A stretch of 52,142 nt of DNA from Actinocatenispora rupis (GCF_016861975.1 NZ_BOMB01000035.1:1-52142), one strand, 5' to 3'. Shown: positions 1 to 8,564, numbered from the stretch's first letter. Made by a program: numbers and translations. Notes: generated by a model not told the origin, from the letters alone.

Positions 1-203
1 AGTAGAGAGCTATTCGGCAGTCACCATCGCTGGCTGCCTGTCCTGTACCACCTATGTGCGGCCGGGGTGCGCCAATTGATCTGCGACACGGCTGTCTCGA
101 CCATGGCGCTTGTCGAGGTGCGCGGTTGATTGTGGTTCGGTGCCCGGCGGTTGGGGAGGTGCCAGCGATTTCCGATTCGCCGGATTTCCGAGTAGGCGCG
201 GCC

Positions 204-209
204 TAGCCT
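204..209 (+). promoter_or_regulatory. -10-like hexamer for a leaderless Ntn hydrolase mRNA
   Basis: TAGCCT ends six bases before the ATG at 216 and no purine-rich ribosome binding site precedes that ATG. The spacing would put the transcription start at or beside the start codon, so translation is probably leaderless. No clear -35 is visible. Confidence 0.45.
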
Positions 210-215
210 GCTGTC

Positions 216-1184
216 ATGTGCACGCGGGTGTTGTGGCCGACGAACGGCCAGATCGTCCTGGTGGGCCGGAACATGGACTGGCGCAGCAGCCTCGACACGA
301 ACCTGTGGTCCTTGCCGCGCGGCGCCGAGCGCTTCGGTGCCCACGGCCGGGATCCGAACCCGCTGCGCTGGACGGCCCGGTACGGCAGCGTGGTGGCCAC
401 AGCCTACGACAGGGCCAGCACCGACGGCGTCAACGAGGCCGGCCTCGGCGTTCACCTGCTGTGGCTGGCCGAAGCCGACTTCGGCGAACGCGACCCGGCG
501 TTGCCGGCGCTGGCCGTGTCGCTGTGGGCGCAGTGGTTCCTGGACACCGTCGCGACGGTCGCCGAGGCCGTCGAGGAACTGTCCGCACACCCCGTGCAGG
601 TGCGGCCACAGACCGAGTCGCACTCCGGCAGCTTCTCCACCGTGCACCTGGCGCTGGACGACGCGATCGGCGACTCCGCGATCATCGAGTACCTGGACGG
701 CACGCCGCACGTGCACCACGGCCGCGAGTACCGGGTGATGACCAACTCACCGCCGTTCGACGAGCAGCTCGCGCACCTGCGCCAGTACGAGGGTTTCGGC
801 GGCACCGCGCCGCTGCCGGGCACCACCGAGGCCGCCGACCGGTTCGTGCGGGCCAGCTACTACGCCGACCGGCTACCGCCGGCGGCCAGCACCGAGGCCG
901 GCTACGCCGCACTGCTGAGCGTGATGCGCAACGCCGCGCAGCCGTTCGGCACGCCCGATCCGGAGCGCCCGAACATCTCCATGACGATCTGGCGCACCCT
1001 GACCGACCTCTCCAACCGGGTGTACGCGTTCGAGTCCACGTTCCACCCGAACATTGTCTGGACCCGCCTGGACGAGCTGGACTTCACTCGCACGTCCCGC
1101 CTCGACCTCTCGGTCGACGGCCTGGTCGGCGACGTTACCAATCACTACCAGCCGAGCGCTCCGATCGAGTTCGCCTACCCCTGA
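216..1184 (+). CDS. Choloylglycine hydrolase family (linear amide C-N) hydrolase
   Basis: 322 aa Ntn hydrolase of the choloylglycine hydrolase/penicillin V acylase family, which cleaves linear amide bonds of conjugated bile acids, penicillin V or N-acyl homoserine lactones. The protein begins Met-Cys, so removal of Met exposes Cys2 as nucleophile. Arg18 and Asp21 (GRNMDW), Asn73 (VNEAG) and Asn177 (TNSP) match the usual active-site set and spacing. Length is typical of the family and there is no signal peptide, so it should be cytoplasmic. The start is fixed by the need for Cys2 and by a -10-like hexamer six bases upstream. It stands alone; a HicBA pair follows. The substrate cannot be told from sequence; in soil actinobacteria an acyl-homoserine lactone or N-acyl amide is as likely as a bile acid. 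Confidence 0.88.
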   Translation: MCTRVLWPTNGQIVLVGRNMDWRSSLDTNLWSLPRGAERFGAHGRDPNPLRWTARYGSVVATAYDRASTDGVNEAGLGVHLLWLAEADFGERDPALPALAVSLWAQWFLDTVATVAEAVEELSAHPVQVRPQTESHSGSFSTVHLALDDAIGDSAIIEYLDGTPHVHHGREYRVMTNSPPFDEQLAHLRQYEGFGGTAPLPGTTEAADRFVRASYYADRLPPAASTEAGYAALLSVMRNAAQPFGTPDPERPNISMTIWRTLTDLSNRVYAFESTFHPNIVWTRLDELDFTRTSRLDLSVDGLVGDVTNHYQPSAPIEFAYP

Positions 1185-1356
1185 CCGGTTGGCCGAGCAA
1201 GCGGGCCATGTCCTTGCGGCCCAAGTCTCGCTGCTCGACCCTGGCCTGCGCTCTGTCACACATGAGCTTGCACGCTTCCGTCGCGCACCAGGTGGCACAA
1301 GGCACCATCGCTGGCTGCCGCTGCCTCGCTGGGGTCGTGGCACCGTGGGCGGCTCG

Positions 1357-1362
1357 TACACT
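1357..1362 (+). promoter_or_regulatory. -10-like hexamer for hicB
   Basis: TACACT ends six bases before the hicB ATG. The only purine run (GAGGG) touches the start codon, too close to act as a Shine-Dalgarno sequence, so a leaderless hicBA transcript is likely. Confidence 0.45.
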
Positions 1363-1368
1363 GAGGGC

Positions 1369-1575
1369 ATGTCGCTGTACTTGACGGCTGCGATCACGCA
1401 CGAGGACGACTGGTACGTGGCCCGGTGCCTCGACGTGGAGGTCACCAGCCAAGGCGAGACGGTGGAAGCGGCTCTGGCCAACCTGCGTGAGGCGTTGGAG
1501 CTGTACTTCGAGGATCAGCCGGTGCCTGAACTGCACGAGGTGATGACGGCGCCGATCCGCCTCGATGTCGCGTGA
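1369..1575 (+). CDS. hicB: HicB-type antitoxin
   Basis: 68 aa. It has the HicB core: a short beta-strand start (SLYLTAAI), then DDWYVARCLDVEVTSQGET, then a helix (EAALANLREALELYF). HicB antitoxins bind and block HicA and usually repress their own operon. This short form ends after the partial RNase-H-like fold and shows no obvious C-terminal DNA-binding domain. Its stop overlaps the hicA GTG by four bases (GTGA, 1572-1575), so the two are translationally coupled. The antitoxin comes first, the reverse of the common hicA-hicB order. The gene sits beside an integrase remnant at a tRNA, a usual place for such cargo. Confidence 0.87.
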   Translation: MSLYLTAAITHEDDWYVARCLDVEVTSQGETVEAALANLREALELYFEDQPVPELHEVMTAPIRLDVA

Positions 1576-1799
1576 CGCCCTCGTCGCTGCCGCGTGGCCT
1601 GTCCGGTGAGGCGATAGCGCGGGCGCTGCAACGCGGAGGATTCGAGTTCGTCTCGTCCAGGGGTAGCCACCACAAGTACCGCGATCACGACGGGCACACG
1701 GCCATCGTGCCGATGCATCGGGAGATCGCCATCGGCACCTTGCGGTCGATCCTCCGGCAGGCCGGCTGGGACGACGACACTCTCCGTAGCTACCTCTAG
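1572..1799 (+). CDS. hicA: HicA-type mRNA interferase toxin
   Basis: 75 aa, GTG start overlapping the hicB stop. HicA toxins are small dsRBD-like ribonucleases that cleave mRNA independently of the ribosome. The fold signature is present: an N-terminal helix with LSGEAIARALQRGGFEF, then SSRGSHHKY carrying the catalytic His (His33 of the GSH motif), a strand (TAIVPMH) and a final helix (GTLRSILRQAGW). Length is normal and no motif is missing, so the toxin looks intact. Downstream, DNA passes within about 15 bases into a broken integrase gene, so the pair sits right at a deletion junction. Confidence 0.9.
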   Translation: MTPSSLPRGLSGEAIARALQRGGFEFVSSRGSHHKYRDHDGHTAIVPMHREIAIGTLRSILRQAGWDDDTLRSYL

Positions 1800-1813
1800 C
1801 CCAACGCGCTCTG

Positions 1814-2239
1814 TTGAAGTCGGACGGCTCGGAACGTCCGGTCGCGCTCCCCCCGCCCGTGCCTGGTCGCGCTCGCCGCGCACCGGGACGCCCAGGAGGC
1901 GGAGAAGGAGGCGGCTGGCACCCGGTGGCACGACCTCGGGCTGGTGTTCACGACCGGTCACGGCACCCCGATCGAGCCGCGCGACGTGAACCGGCAGTTC
2001 GTACGACTGACCGAGCTGGCAGGGGTGCGGCGGATCCGGTTCCATGACCTGCAGCATCGTGCGCGACGCTGCTGTACGAGCAGGGGGTGCCGATCGAGAA
2101 CATTCAGGATGTTCTGGGTCACAGTTCCCCGACGATCACGAAGACGATCTACGTGGATGTGTCGCGGCGGGTCCAGCGGGGCGCCGTGGACAAGCTGGGC
2201 CACCTGTTCGAGGACGAGGGTGGCGGGCAGGACGGCTGA
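1814..2239 (+). pseudogene. Truncated, frameshifted tyrosine recombinase (phage-type integrase) remnant
   Basis: Only the C-terminal half of a site-specific tyrosine integrase remains. Three pieces in different frames can be read: about 1814-1860 (LKSDGSERPVALPP), about 1862-2059 (CLVALAAHRDAQEAEKE, then HDLGLVFTTGHGTPIEPRD and RIRFHDLQH) and about 2060-2239 (CATLLYEQGVP, then VLGHSSPTITKTIYVDVSRR). The catalytic HxxR box of the middle piece has Gln before His where Arg is usual. The LGHSS box and the Tyr of TIYVD are intact in the last piece. A one-base insertion near 1860 and a one-base deletion near 2059 break the frame, and the N-terminal half is gone. The remnant points at the 3' end of the neighbouring tRNA-Lys, the usual attachment site, so it is probably the relic of an integrative element. 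Confidence 0.85.
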
Positions 2240-2268
2240 GCCGGTTGGGGTCAACCGTGGGGGTCAAA

Positions 2269-2296
2269 AAAGGGGCGGCCATCGGGCCGCCCCTTT
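2269..2296. terminator. Bidirectional hairpin terminator
   Basis: A perfect 12-bp stem (AAAGGGGCGGCC with GGCCGCCCCTTT) around the 4-base loop ATCG. On the minus strand it is followed by a run of six T, so it should end the tRNA-Lys transcript. It can also serve the plus-strand integrase relic. Confidence 0.85.
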
Positions 2297-2304
2297 GTTT
2301 TGCC

Positions 2305-2380
<76 letters not shown>

Positions 2381-2487
2381 AACGGGTAAGAACTTAGCAC
2401 GGGGCTGGCGGGGGGCGGAAACCGATACCCCGGTTGCGGGCGGCAACGACGCAACCGAGGCACCCTTCGCGCAGTTTGTCGGTTTTC

Positions 2488-5400
2488 TCAGGGGGCGAGG
2501 AGCTCGATCTGGGCGAGCGTGAGCGCGTCGCCGGACGAGGCGGTCACGGCGAGCCGGTACCTCGTGTACGCGCCGGCGTGCGCCACCGCGAACGGCCGCG
2601 TCTGCGTACGCCAGGGGAACGTCTCGGCGGTGCGGGTGTCGAGCGTGGTCCAGGTGGTGCCGTCGGTACTGCCGCTGAGGGTCCAGGCGGTGGCGTCGCC
2701 GGGGACGCTGCCGGAAGTGAGCGTGTAGTACGTGGCGGTGACGGGCTGGTCGAAGGTGTACGTGATGCTCGGTGTGGCGGTGGTGAACGTCACCTGGGTG
2801 GCGGAGGTGTTGTCGAACAGGTGGGCGACGTCGCTGCCGTCGGAGGCGGTCGGGGTGCCGTGGCCGGGTGCGGTGCGGTCGACGAGGGGGCGCGCGACGG
2901 CGCTGCCGGTGGTCAGCGAGGGCGGCGCGGCGGCGGGGTCGCTGGCCCAGCGTGACGGCGTGGTTCCCATGGTGAAGTCGAGCCGGGCGCCGCCGACGAT
3001 CTCCGCGTGTTCCAGGTACGCGCGGTCGTGTGGGCGCCCGTTGCGGCGCAGTCCCTGGACGTACACGGTGTCGGTGGTGTTGCCGGGGGCGGTGATGACG
3101 AGGTCGTGGCCGCTGTCGAGGTGCACGGTGGCCTTGCGGAACAGTGGCGAGCCGATGGCGTAGCGCGGGCTGCCGACCTGGAGGGGGTAGAGGCCGAGCG
3201 CGGAGAACAGCCACCAGGCGGACATCTCGCCGTTGTCCTCGTCGCCGGGGTAGCCCTGGCCGATGTCGCTGCCGGTGTACAGCCGGCGCAGCACTTCGCG
3301 TACCGCGGCCTGGGTCTTCCACGGTTGGCCGACGTAGTCGTACATGTAGCAGATGTGGTGCGAGGGCTGGTTGCTGTGGCCGTACTGGCCCATGCGGACG
3401 TCGCGGGCTTCGAGCATCTCGTGGATGGTGCCGCCGTAGGAACCGGGATACTGCGCGGTTTCCGGGGTGGCGAAGAACGTGTCGAGCTTCGTGGCGAGCT
3501 TGTCGCGCCCGCCGTAGAGGTTGGCGAGGCCGTTCCCGTCGTGGGGTACGTGGAAGGCGAAGTTCCACCCGTCGGTCTCGGTGTACTCGTTGCCCCAGAC
3601 GCGCGGGTCGTACTGGGCCGGGGTGAGTCGTGGCTTGTGGTCGGCGTCGTAGCCCTGGAAGAAACCGATTGCGTCGTCGAACAGGTGCACGTAGTTGCGG
3701 GCGCGGCTGAGGTAGTAGGCGCTTTCTTCGGTGTACCGCTTGGCTTCCGCGCTGCCGGGCTTGGCGCGGCGGGCGAGTGCGGCGGCCATGTTGCCGATGC
3801 CGAAGTCGTTGACGTACCCCTCCAGCGCCCAGGAAACGCTTTCCCCGGTACTGGTCGGCGTGTAGCCGAGGAACAGTGACGTGGTCAGTCCCTTGCGTCC
3901 GACGGACTTGTCGGTGGAGGCGACGGTGCCGTTGCGCACGGCCGCGTCGTACGCGGTGGCGGGGTCGAATCCGGTGACGCCCTTGAGGTACGCGTCGGCG
4001 AAGGCCACGTCGGAGCTGGTGCCGGTCATCTGGTCGGCGTAACCGGGCGACGACCAGCGCGACACCCAGCCGCCGTCGACGTACTGCTGGACGAAGCCGC
4101 GGACGAGCTGCCCGGCGACGGTCGGGTAGAACAGCGCGTACGCCGGCCACACGGTGCGGTAGGTGTCCCAGAAACCGTTGTTGACGTAGATCGTGCCGGT
4201 GACGATCTTCGCGCCGGTCCGCGTCGGCGTCGGGTCACCGACCGCCTTCGACACCGGCGAGGCGTACTGCCAGACGGGGCGGCGGGCACTGCCGGTGTTC
4301 TCGTGACCGGAGTTGGGGTAGAGGTTGAGCCGGTACAGGTTGGAGTAGAGGGTGGTGAGCTGGTCGGTGGTGGCGCCCTCGACCTCGATCACGCCGAGCC
4401 GGTCGTCCCACTGGCGTTGCGCGCGCCCGCGTACCGATTCGAGGCTGTCGCCGGCGGAGATCTCCAGGGCGAGGTTGTGCTTCGCCTGGTCGACGGAGAT
4501 CAGCGAGGTCGCGATCCGCATCGTGACGGTGCGGGAATCGCCTGCGGCGAAACGGAACCAGCCGGTCACCTTGTCCCCGCCGCCGCCGGGCAGCATGCCG
4601 CCGGCGGTCACCGCGCGGTCGAACTCGGCGTACACGAACAGGCGGGTGGCGCCGGCCGACCCTCCACTGTGGACATCGGAGTAGCCGGTGAGGCTGCGGC
4701 CGTCGGCGTCCAGGGTGAGCCCGCCGTTGTTGTTGGCGTTGTCGAACACCAGCGCGGCGTCGGCGCCCGGGTACGTGAAGCGGAACAGCGCGGCGTGGTC
4801 GGTGGGCGCGAGTTCGGCGACGATGCCGTTGTCGAACGTCACGGCGTACGTGTGCGCCCGCGCGGTCTCGTGGTCGTGCGAGAACGGCAGCGCCCGTGCG
4901 GTACGGGACGCGTCCGGGGTGCCGCTCGCCGCCGACGGCATCACCTGGAACGTCTGCCGCTCCCCCATCCACGGGCTCGGCTCGTGACTGACGGCAAACG
5001 CTTGCAGCCGCGGCCGGTTCTGCGCGTCGTTCGACGCCTGGTACCGGTAGAGCCAGCTGGTGGAGCCGGCGTCGGTGACCGGTATCCAGAAGTTGAAGCC
5101 GTTGGGTACCGCGGTGGCGGGGATGTTGTTGCCGCGGGAGAAGCCGCCCGACGCGTTCGTCCCGCGGGTCGTCACGACGTACTCGGAGGGCCGGGATCGC
5201 TTGTCCGGTACCGGACTGCCGATCGTGACGTCGTCGATCCAGCCGTGGAACAGCGCCGGCCCGTGCGGGTTGTCGTAGCCGAACAGGACGCGCTTGATGG
5301 TCTTTCCCTTGGCCACCGTGCCGATCCGGCACACGACCGAGTTCCACTGGTCGGCGTAGAGGATCTTGCCGGTGCCCTGGCCGCTCGGGCTCAGCGGGAC

Positions 5401-6375
5401 GCCGTGGATGTCGACACCGTCCAGTTCGGACAGGTAGCTGCCGTCGGCGAACGCGAGGTCCACCGCGACGTACGTGCTGGGGTAGCTGAGGTCGCCGGCG
5501 GTCAGTTCCGGGAACACCTTGTACGTCAGCTCGAAGTCGGCGCCGACCGTGATGTCCACGTCGTACAGCTTGTTGTACGCGTAGCCGCGGCCGTCGGCGG
5601 TGTGCTGCCCGGAGTACTCCAGGGATCGGACGCCGGTGAATCCCGCGTGCGGCAACATGTTCGGACCGTTGACGGGTCCGGCGGCGACGAACGTCTTCAT
5701 GTCCTCGGCGGGCGGCGGCGTACCGTCCCCGTTGGACAGTTGCAGCTCGGCAAGCTGGAGCAGGTCGTCGCCGTTGCTGGCGCTGATGGACAGCCGGTAG
5801 TGCCGGTAGGCGGTCGTGTTCGTGAACGCGTACTCGCGCAGCTGGAAGCGGCGGTCGAAGCTCTGCCCGGTCTGCCGGTCCAGGTCCGTCCACTGTGTAC
5901 CGTCGGCGGATCCCTGGAACGTCCAGTCCTTCGGGTCGCGACCGGCGGCGTCGTTGGCCGTGGTCAGCGCGTACGCGACGACGGCGACCGGTTCGGACAG
6001 CGTCACGGCGACCCAGCCCGTACCGGAGAAGGTCAGCCATTTGGTGTTGAGGTCGCCGTCGACGAGGTTCGCGGCGACCTCGGACGGCGGGTTCTCGCCG
6101 CTGGCGGTGCACGCGGTGATCTTGTCGGCGATGCTGCCGGGGATCCCGGTCGACGAGCTGCCGGTCACGCCGGACATCCGCTTGTGCCCGGCCGGATCGG
6201 TCTCGACGGTACTGGTCCAGTCGAGCGGCCGGTCGGTCGCCTCGAACGACGAGGAGAAAGCGTTGTCTACCGCCGTACTACCGCGGCCCGGTGCGGCGGA
6301 CGCGGCGTCCGGCATCCCCTCGGCCAGCGCTACCAGCGTGGCCCCGCTGCCCGCCAACAACGACCTGCGCTTCAT
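2488..6375 (-). CDS. Secreted GH92 alpha-1,2-mannosidase with two F5/8-type C domains
   Basis: 1295 aa exo-acting alpha-mannosidase of glycoside hydrolase family 92, a calcium-dependent family that trims alpha-mannosides from fungal mannan or N-glycans. The start at 6375 is preceded by GGAGG and begins with a Tat-like signal (MKRRSLLAGSG, cleavage near ASA-AP). Order: signal peptide 1-30; discoidin-like F5/8 C domain about 75-215 ending in LQLAELQL; a beta-sandwich linker about 230-390; GH92 N domain about 400-690; catalytic (alpha/alpha)6 domain with GFWDTYRTVWPAY near 735, YGHSNQPSHHICYMYDY near 995 and GDEDNGEMSAWW near 1045; second F5/8 C domain about 1160-1295. GDEDNGEMS holds the expected catalytic acidic residues. 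The protein should act outside the cell with carbohydrate-binding modules at both ends. No transporter lies beside it. Confidence 0.93.
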   Translation of the reverse strand: MKRRSLLAGSGATLVALAEGMPDAASAAPGRGSTAVDNAFSSSFEATDRPLDWTSTVETDPAGHKRMSGVTGSSSTGIPGSIADKITACTASGENPPSEVAANLVDGDLNTKWLTFSGTGWVAVTLSEPVAVVAYALTTANDAAGRDPKDWTFQGSADGTQWTDLDRQTGQSFDRRFQLREYAFTNTTAYRHYRLSISASNGDDLLQLAELQLSNGDGTPPPAEDMKTFVAAGPVNGPNMLPHAGFTGVRSLEYSGQHTADGRGYAYNKLYDVDITVGADFELTYKVFPELTAGDLSYPSTYVAVDLAFADGSYLSELDGVDIHGVPLSPSGQGTGKILYADQWNSVVCRIGTVAKGKTIKRVLFGYDNPHGPALFHGWIDDVTIGSPVPDKRSRPSEYVVTTRGTNASGGFSRGNNIPATAVPNGFNFWIPVTDAGSTSWLYRYQASNDAQNRPRLQAFAVSHEPSPWMGERQTFQVMPSAASGTPDASRTARALPFSHDHETARAHTYAVTFDNGIVAELAPTDHAALFRFTYPGADAALVFDNANNNGGLTLDADGRSLTGYSDVHSGGSAGATRLFVYAEFDRAVTAGGMLPGGGGDKVTGWFRFAAGDSRTVTMRIATSLISVDQAKHNLALEISAGDSLESVRGRAQRQWDDRLGVIEVEGATTDQLTTLYSNLYRLNLYPNSGHENTGSARRPVWQYASPVSKAVGDPTPTRTGAKIVTGTIYVNNGFWDTYRTVWPAYALFYPTVAGQLVRGFVQQYVDGGWVSRWSSPGYADQMTGTSSDVAFADAYLKGVTGFDPATAYDAAVRNGTVASTDKSVGRKGLTTSLFLGYTPTSTGESVSWALEGYVNDFGIGNMAAALARRAKPGSAEAKRYTEESAYYLSRARNYVHLFDDAIGFFQGYDADHKPRLTPAQYDPRVWGNEYTETDGWNFAFHVPHDGNGLANLYGGRDKLATKLDTFFATPETAQYPGSYGGTIHEMLEARDVRMGQYGHSNQPSHHICYMYDYVGQPWKTQAAVREVLRRLYTGSDIGQGYPGDEDNGEMSAWWLFSALGLYPLQVGSPRYAIGSPLFRKATVHLDSGHDLVITAPGNTTDTVYVQGLRRNGRPHDRAYLEHAEIVGGARLDFTMGTTPSRWASDPAAAPPSLTTGSAVARPLVDRTAPGHGTPTASDGSDVAHLFDNTSATQVTFTTATPSITYTFDQPVTATYYTLTSGSVPGDATAWTLSGSTDGTTWTTLDTRTAETFPWRTQTRPFAVAHAGAYTRYRLAVTASSGDALTLAQIELLAP

Positions 6376-6543
6376 GCCCGCCTCCAGCCCACCGGGGGGT
6401 GAATCAGGACGCACCCAACCGGAATCTGACACCGTTGTCAAGAGCGGAACACGGCGCGTAGCCGGCTTCCCGCGCGAGAACACCGCACGCCCGCGTACGA
6501 ACCCTGACCGGAGCGACCCGGGGAAAGCGGGACGGGCGGTTCG

Positions 6544-6843
6544 TCAGGCCGGGGGTTCGGTGAGCACCGGGAACGGCGGGGATCCCTCGCCACCCACCCG
6601 GTACCGGCCCCACGGGTCGGCGTCGGCAAGCGTCGTGGTGACCGACCCGTACGGCGTGGTGAGGGTGATGCCGCGGGTGCGGACGCCGGCCAGCTCGGCG
6701 ATCTCGGCGTCGGCCGAAAGCCGCCCGTACCACCGGTAGCGGCCGCTGATCGGCTCGACCGCGCCGCGCAACTCCGCCTGCGCCTCGACCGTGCGGCCGG
6801 ACACGGCGAGCGTGACCGGGCCACGGTACCCGTCGTCGGACAT
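6544..6843 (-). CDS. DUF4873 domain protein
   Basis: 99 aa. It resembles the DUF4873 family, small beta-rich proteins found alone or fused to flavin monooxygenases in actinobacteria; function unknown. Visible features are the opening YRGPVTL, a central GRYRWYGRL and repeated short strands (ITLTTPYGSVTTTL), consistent with a beta-sandwich. No signal peptide or membrane segment. The ATG overlaps the last base of the upstream TetR stop (TGATG), so the two are cotranscribed and coupled. With the divergent AurF-like oxygenase it forms a three-gene locus, which suggests a role linked to that enzyme's substrate or product. Confidence 0.75.
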   Translation of the reverse strand: MSDDGYRGPVTLAVSGRTVEAQAELRGAVEPISGRYRWYGRLSADAEIAELAGVRTRGITLTTPYGSVTTTLADADPWGRYRVGGEGSPPFPVLTEPPA

Positions 6844-7523
6844 CAGGACTCCCCCACGAGAATCGGCAACGGTACGTCCGGGTCCAGCTCGATGCCCCGG
6901 GCGCGCAGGTGACCGTCGATGATGTGCCAGATGGAGTCGGCGAGGATGTCGACCAGCTTGCGGCGACTCATGGAACGCTCCCGCAGCCACCAGTCGCCGG
7001 TCGACTCGACCAACCCGATCAGCCCGAACGCCAGCGGCGCGGCCACGTCGTCGGTGACGCCCAGCGCGGTCATGCAGGCTTCGAGCACCGCGGCGAGCCG
7101 GGCGGCGAACACCGTCTCGCCCTCAGAAAACGCTTCCCTACCGACCGGCAGCGTCGAGCCGGTCGAGATCAACCGGTACAGCTCGGGGTGCTCGTCGATC
7201 CAGCGCACGTGCGCCTGGACCACGCCGCGGATCATCCGGCGCGGCACGGGACTGGCGCTCAGCGGCCGGGTCAGCTTCTCCAGCAACAGATCCACGGCCC
7301 GTCGGGCCACCGCGGACTGCAGGTCCTCGCGACCCTCGAAGTACCGGTAGAGCACGGTGCGGGAGACGCCGGCGCGGGCGGCCATCGCGTCGACGCCGGC
7401 GTCCGCCCCCTCGGCCTCGATGGCCTCGATGGCGGCGTCGACCAGCGCGAGCCGTCGGGCCCGGCGATGCTCGACCCAGCGGCGGGCACGCCCGTCGGTC
7501 ACGTCCTCGGTCTCTGTCGGCAC
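6843..7523 (-). CDS. TetR/AcrR family transcriptional regulator
   Basis: 226 aa. The N-terminal TetR helix-turn-helix is clear (about 25-70: LVDAAIEAIEAEG, then MAARAGVSRTVLYRYFEGREDL). The C-terminal ligand domain is of the type often labelled TetR_C for actinobacterial regulators (HPELYRLISTGS, then LVESTGDWWLRERSMSRRKLV). The gene starts with GTG at 7523; TAGACT lies six bases upstream and no Shine-Dalgarno is present, so the mRNA is probably leaderless. It is divergent from the AurF-like oxygenase across 147 bases containing a clear dyad, so it very likely represses both directions. The ligand is unknown, presumably related to the oxygenase substrate. Confidence 0.9.
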   Translation of the reverse strand: MPTETEDVTDGRARRWVEHRRARRLALVDAAIEAIEAEGADAGVDAMAARAGVSRTVLYRYFEGREDLQSAVARRAVDLLLEKLTRPLSASPVPRRMIRGVVQAHVRWIDEHPELYRLISTGSTLPVGREAFSEGETVFAARLAAVLEACMTALGVTDDVAAPLAFGLIGLVESTGDWWLRERSMSRRKLVDILADSIWHIIDGHLRARGIELDPDVPLPILVGES

Positions 7524-7529
7524 CGCGCC

Positions 7530-7535
7530 AGTCTA
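7530..7535 (-). promoter_or_regulatory. -10-like hexamer for tetR
   Basis: On the minus strand TAGACT is followed by six bases and then the GTG start of the TetR gene, with no ribosome binding site. It lies just beside the dyad at 7543-7577, so a bound repressor would cover this promoter. Confidence 0.5.
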
Positions 7536-7542
7536 GCGCTTC

Positions 7543-7577
7543 CTGTGACACGCGTTATCCGTAACTTCCCGTCACAG
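7543..7577. promoter_or_regulatory. Probable TetR operator (nested dyad)
   Basis: CTGTGAC at 7543-7549 and GTCACAG at 7571-7577 form a perfect 7-bp inverted repeat 21 bases apart. A second palindrome, GTTA-TCCG-TAAC (7554-7565), has its centre within half a base of the outer one. The dyad lies between the tetR and oxygenase promoters, where a TetR dimer (or pair of dimers) would regulate both. Confidence 0.7.
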
Positions 7578-7583
7578 TATCTC

Positions 7584-7613
7584 TTGACGGAATCGCCGCG
7601 GCTCCCGCACACT
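7584..7613 (+). promoter_or_regulatory. Promoter of the diiron oxygenase gene
   Basis: TTGACG at 7584-7589 is a good -35. CACACT at 7608-7613, 18 bases on, is a fair -10. They lie just downstream of the dyad. The start codon at 7671 has its own AGAAGG ribosome binding site. Confidence 0.5.
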
Positions 7614-7670
7614 GGGTGAACGCGACACGGCGTCACACACACTTCCGCAGATCGAGAAGGTGACCCCGGC

Positions 7671-8564
7671 ATGCCCGACACCTCGACACCCACCGACACC
7701 ACCCGTCGCCTGCTCACCGCGTCCGCCCGGCACAGCTACGACCCGGATCTCGACATCGACTGGGAGGCGCCGGTGCCGGACGAGGGGCACAGCCTGCCGC
7801 CGCACCGCATCTCCCTGTACGGCACGGACCTGTGGGACCGCCTCACCCCCGAGCAGCAGATCCGCCTCGGCACGCACGAGTGGTGCAGCATCACCCGGTT
7901 CGGCATCTGGTTCGAGATGCTGCTGATGCGGATGCTGCTGCGCGACATGTACCGGCGCGACCCCGCAAGTGAATACGTGCGGTACGCGCTTACCGAGATC
8001 GGTGACGAGACCCGGCACAGCGTCATGTTCGCCCGCGAGATCGAGAAACTCGGCGCCGCGCGGTACGCGCCGAGCGCCACCACGTACCGGCTCGGCTCGC
8101 TGTTCGTGGCAACCGCACCGCGCGGCCCCGCCATGTACGCCGCGGTCCTGCTCGCCGAGGAGACGCTCGACCGGCTGCAACGCGAGATGATGGCCGACGA
8201 GACCCTGCAACCGTTGGTACGCATGGCATGCCGCATCCACGTGGTCGAGGAGGCGCGGCACGTCCGGTTCGCCCGCGCCGAGCTGGTCAAGCAGCTCGAA
8301 CACACCTCCCGCCCCGTACTGCTGCGGCACCGCCAGCTCACCGCCGCCGCGGCGTACGTGATCGGCACCAACCTCATCCACCCGCGCGTGTACACCTCGG
8401 TCGGGCTCGATCCGCGGGTGGCGACCGCGGCGGCGCGCGCCAACCCGTACCACCGGGACACGTTGCGCTGGATGGCCGGACCGGTCACCGACTTCCTCAC
8501 CGAGGTCGGCATGATCGGTCGCCCCGGCGGCGCACTGTGGCGCCGATCCGGCTTTCTCGACTGA
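7671..8564 (+). CDS. AurF-like diiron N-oxygenase family protein
   Basis: 297 aa, related to AurF, which oxidises p-aminobenzoate to p-nitrobenzoate with a nonheme diiron centre. All seven expected iron ligands can be placed by spacing: Glu70 (THEW), Glu113 and His116 (DETRH), Glu163 (AEET), and His190, Glu194 and His197 (HVVEEARH). The His190/Glu194/His197 spacing is the AurF spacing, so the enzyme should be active. An AGAAGG sequence precedes the ATG. It is divergent from a TetR regulator and DUF4873 gene, and no biosynthetic genes surround it. The substrate is unknown: arylamine N-oxidation or another oxidation of a small aromatic or fatty substrate. A detoxification role under TetR control fits the context better than natural-product synthesis. 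Confidence 0.85.
   Translation: MPDTSTPTDTTRRLLTASARHSYDPDLDIDWEAPVPDEGHSLPPHRISLYGTDLWDRLTPEQQIRLGTHEWCSITRFGIWFEMLLMRMLLRDMYRRDPASEYVRYALTEIGDETRHSVMFAREIEKLGAARYAPSATTYRLGSLFVATAPRGPAMYAAVLLAEETLDRLQREMMADETLQPLVRMACRIHVVEEARHVRFARAELVKQLEHTSRPVLLRHRQLTAAAAYVIGTNLIHPRVYTSVGLDPRVATAAARANPYHRDTLRWMAGPVTDFLTEVGMIGRPGGALWRRSGFLD

Noticed and set aside
1185-1368. A minus-strand reading KLMCDRAQARVEQRDLG between the hydrolase and hicB
   Set aside because: Only about 45 codons are plausible and the plus frame reads equally well; too short to support.
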